The position numbers were made by a program, and so were the translations under genes. The notes beneath the pieces are model-generated. The model did no database searches. It saw only the letters and a list, made by a program, of their open reading frames with translations, and had not been told where the DNA came from. A stretch of DNA of 53,283 nucleotides from an uncultured Burkholderiales bacterium (GTDB lineage: Bacteria > Pseudomonadota > Gammaproteobacteria > Burkholderiales > Burkholderiaceae_C): NCBI GenBank assembly GCA_937927685.1, contig CALBSC010000090.1, positions 1-53,283 of the forward strand, in the 5' to 3' direction. The stretch's first letter is position 1. Each line of letters begins with the position of its first letter. Positions 52,112 through 53,283 of this stretch are shown piece by piece.

Positions 52112-52126
52112 GCACTAAAAAAGTGC
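52112..52126. promoter_or_regulatory. NtrC-type dyad upstream of glnA
   Basis: GCAC-N7-GTGC (52112-52115 and 52123-52126) matches the core of NtrC binding sites. It lies just past the preceding stop codon and about 130 bases before the sigma-54 promoter, a normal enhancer distance. Confidence 0.7.
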
Positions 52127-52257
52127 AATTTGACCCGCCTCTATGTTGGGCATCTGCGCGGCCTGCTCGCAGGCGACGGCCACATTGTCGGGGAAGGTCA
52201 AAGCGAAAACAGGCACAATCACAGGTTCTGCGTGGACTGGCGCACACGGTTGCCTGA

Positions 52258-52273
52258 TGGCACAAAAACTGCT
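52258..52273 (+). promoter_or_regulatory. Sigma-54 promoter of glnA
   Basis: TGGCACAAAAACTGCT fits TGGCACG-N4-TTGCW with the required 10 bases between GG and GC; the only core mismatch is C in TTGC. Transcription would begin near 52285, leaving a leader with AGGAGA before ATG 52323. Confidence 0.78.
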
Positions 52274-52322
52274 CAATCCACAACGAGATATTTTTGTAAA
52301 ACCCCCTCTCCAGGAGATTCTG

Positions 52323-53283
52323 ATGGCCAAGACCGTCGCTGACGTGATGAAGATGGTGAAAGACAACGAGGTCAAGTTTGTTGACTTCCGTTTCACCGAT
52401 ACCCGTGGCAAAGAGCAGCACGTGAGCGTGCCCCTGTCCGCCTTCAACGAAGAAAAATTCACCGACGGCCACGCCTTCGACGGCTCCTCGATTGCCGGCT
52501 GGAAAGGCATCGAAGCCTCTGACATGCTGCTGATGCCCGACGCTGGCACCGCTTTCATCGACCCGTTCTTCCAGGAACCCACCCTGGTGCTGTCGTGTGA
52601 CGTGCTCGAGCCGGGTGACGGCAAGGCCTACGACCGCGACCCCCGCTCCATCGCCAAGCGCGCCGAAGCCTATCTGAAGGCTTCCGGCCTGGGCGACACC
52701 GCCTACTTTGGTCCCGAGCCCGAGTTCTTCCTGTTCGACGACGTGCGTTGGGGCAATGAAATGTCCGGCGCCTTCTTCAAGATCGACGATTACGAAGCCC
52801 CCTGGAACAGCGGCAAGGTCATCGAAGGTGGCAACAAGGGTCACCGTCCCACCGTCAAGGGCGGCTACTTCCCCGTTCCCCCCGTCGACAGCACCCAAGA
52901 CATGCGTGCCGAGATGGTCACCATTCTCGAAGAAATCGGCATCCCGGTTGAAGTGTTCCACCACGAAGTGGCGGGCGCTGGCCAGAACGAAATCGGCACC
53001 AAGTTCTCGACCCTGGTCGAGCGCGCCGACTGGACGCAGAAGCTGAAGTATGTGGTGTGGAACGTGGCCAACGCCTACGGCAAGACCGCCACCTTCATGC
53101 CCAAGCCCCTGGTGGGCGACAACGGCTCGGGCATGCACGTGCACCAGTCGATCTGGAAAGACGGCAAGAACCTGTTCGCGGGCAAAGGCTACGCAGGCCT
53201 GAGCGACACGGCCCTGTTCTACATCGGTGGCATCATCAAGCACGCCCGTGCCCTGAACGCCATCACCAACCCCACCACCAACA
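52323..53283 (+). CDS. glnA: Glutamine synthetase type I, N-terminal two thirds, cut by window edge
   Basis: Makes glutamine from glutamate, ammonia and ATP; central to nitrogen assimilation. About 320 of the usual ~470 residues are present. The beta-grasp domain (KFVDFRFTDTRGKEQH, FDGSSIAGWKGIEASDM) is followed by the catalytic domain with GPEPEFFLFDD, FHHEVAGAGQNEIG, MPKPLVGDNGSGMHVHQS and NPTTN, where the window ends. The adenylylation tyrosine lies beyond the edge. AGGAGA precedes ATG 52323 by 5 bases. The upstream sigma-54 promoter and NtrC dyad indicate classical Ntr control. Confidence 0.97.
   Translation, partial: MAKTVADVMKMVKDNEVKFVDFRFTDTRGKEQHVSVPLSAFNEEKFTDGHAFDGSSIAGWKGIEASDMLLMPDAGTAFIDPFFQEPTLVLSCDVLEPGDGKAYDRDPRSIAKRAEAYLKASGLGDTAYFGPEPEFFLFDDVRWGNEMSGAFFKIDDYEAPWNSGKVIEGGNKGHRPTVKGGYFPVPPVDSTQDMRAEMVTILEEIGIPVEVFHHEVAGAGQNEIGTKFSTLVERADWTQKLKYVVWNVANAYGKTATFMPKPLVGDNGSGMHVHQSIWKDGKNLFAGKGYAGLSDTALFYIGGIIKHARALNAITNPTTN

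Noticed and set aside
52238..52254. A second sigma-54-like sequence (TGGCGC...TTGCC) before glnA
   Set aside because: The GG to GC spacing is 11, not 10, bases and the match is poorer than at 52258.

Overview
The window reads as a chromosomal, mostly housekeeping segment of a high-GC betaproteobacterium of the order Burkholderiales, most likely family Comamonadaceae (Hydrogenophaga/Rhodoferax/Limnohabitans-like). The placement is an inference. It rests on gene order known from that order (leuC-leuD-leuB-asd-fimV-truA-trpF-trpB-trpA-accD; sdhC-sdhD-sdhA-sdhB-sdhE-gltA next to gntR and mdh; xseB-ispA-dxs), on the protein types, and on GC-rich codon use. I see no insertion sequence, prophage, CRISPR array, tRNA or rRNA. 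No stretch over 300 bases lacks a gene.

Region 1 (1-11.8 kb, all minus strand) is a biosynthetic run. Transcription goes leuC, leuD, leuB (leucine), asd (aspartate family), fimV (cell pole/type IV pili), truA, trpF, trpB, trpA (tryptophan), accD (fatty acids), then lysS, which is cut by the window edge. Several joints overlap or nearly touch (truA/trpF ATGA; fimV/truA one base apart; asd/fimV adjacent). Region 2 (11.8-23.2 kb) is a TCA-cycle block: sdhCDAB-sdhE-gltA on minus ending in a strong terminator, a divergent GntR/HutC-type regulator, then mdh, a CitE-like lyase, a small exported protein and acnB on plus.

Region 3 (23.2-38.2 kb) is mixed: a DUF1653 protein, guaC (GMP reductase) with an unusual leader, uvrD, a thrB-membrane protein pair divergent from polA, a ZIP metal transporter, a sulfurtransferase coupled to an orphan Rieske oxygenase, and the xseB-ispA-dxs isoprenoid operon. 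Region 4 (38.2-42.3 kb) is a TRAP transporter of the TakP/FcbT class whose binding-protein gene faces its two membrane genes.

Region 5 (42.4-52.1 kb) is the most accessory part. A ModE-like regulator diverges from a tungstate-type ABC transporter (tupBCA). This is followed by a molybdenum-hydroxylase gene set, coxS-coxM-coxD-coxE-coxG, that lacks the large molybdopterin subunit gene coxL, then an EI24-family membrane protein and a CinA-N-like molybdopterin-binding protein. The window ends in glnA, preceded by a good sigma-54 promoter and an NtrC-type dyad.

The observations most worth a second look are the overlapping terminator/antiterminator-like hairpins before guaC, a short terminator-ended transcript with an anti-Shine-Dalgarno stretch before the Rieske gene, the coxL-less cox cluster beside a tungstate transporter, and three genes (uvrD, thrB, polA) whose -10 boxes lie 6-7 bases from ATG, suggesting leaderless mRNAs. 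Nothing here is clearly a wholly new system.
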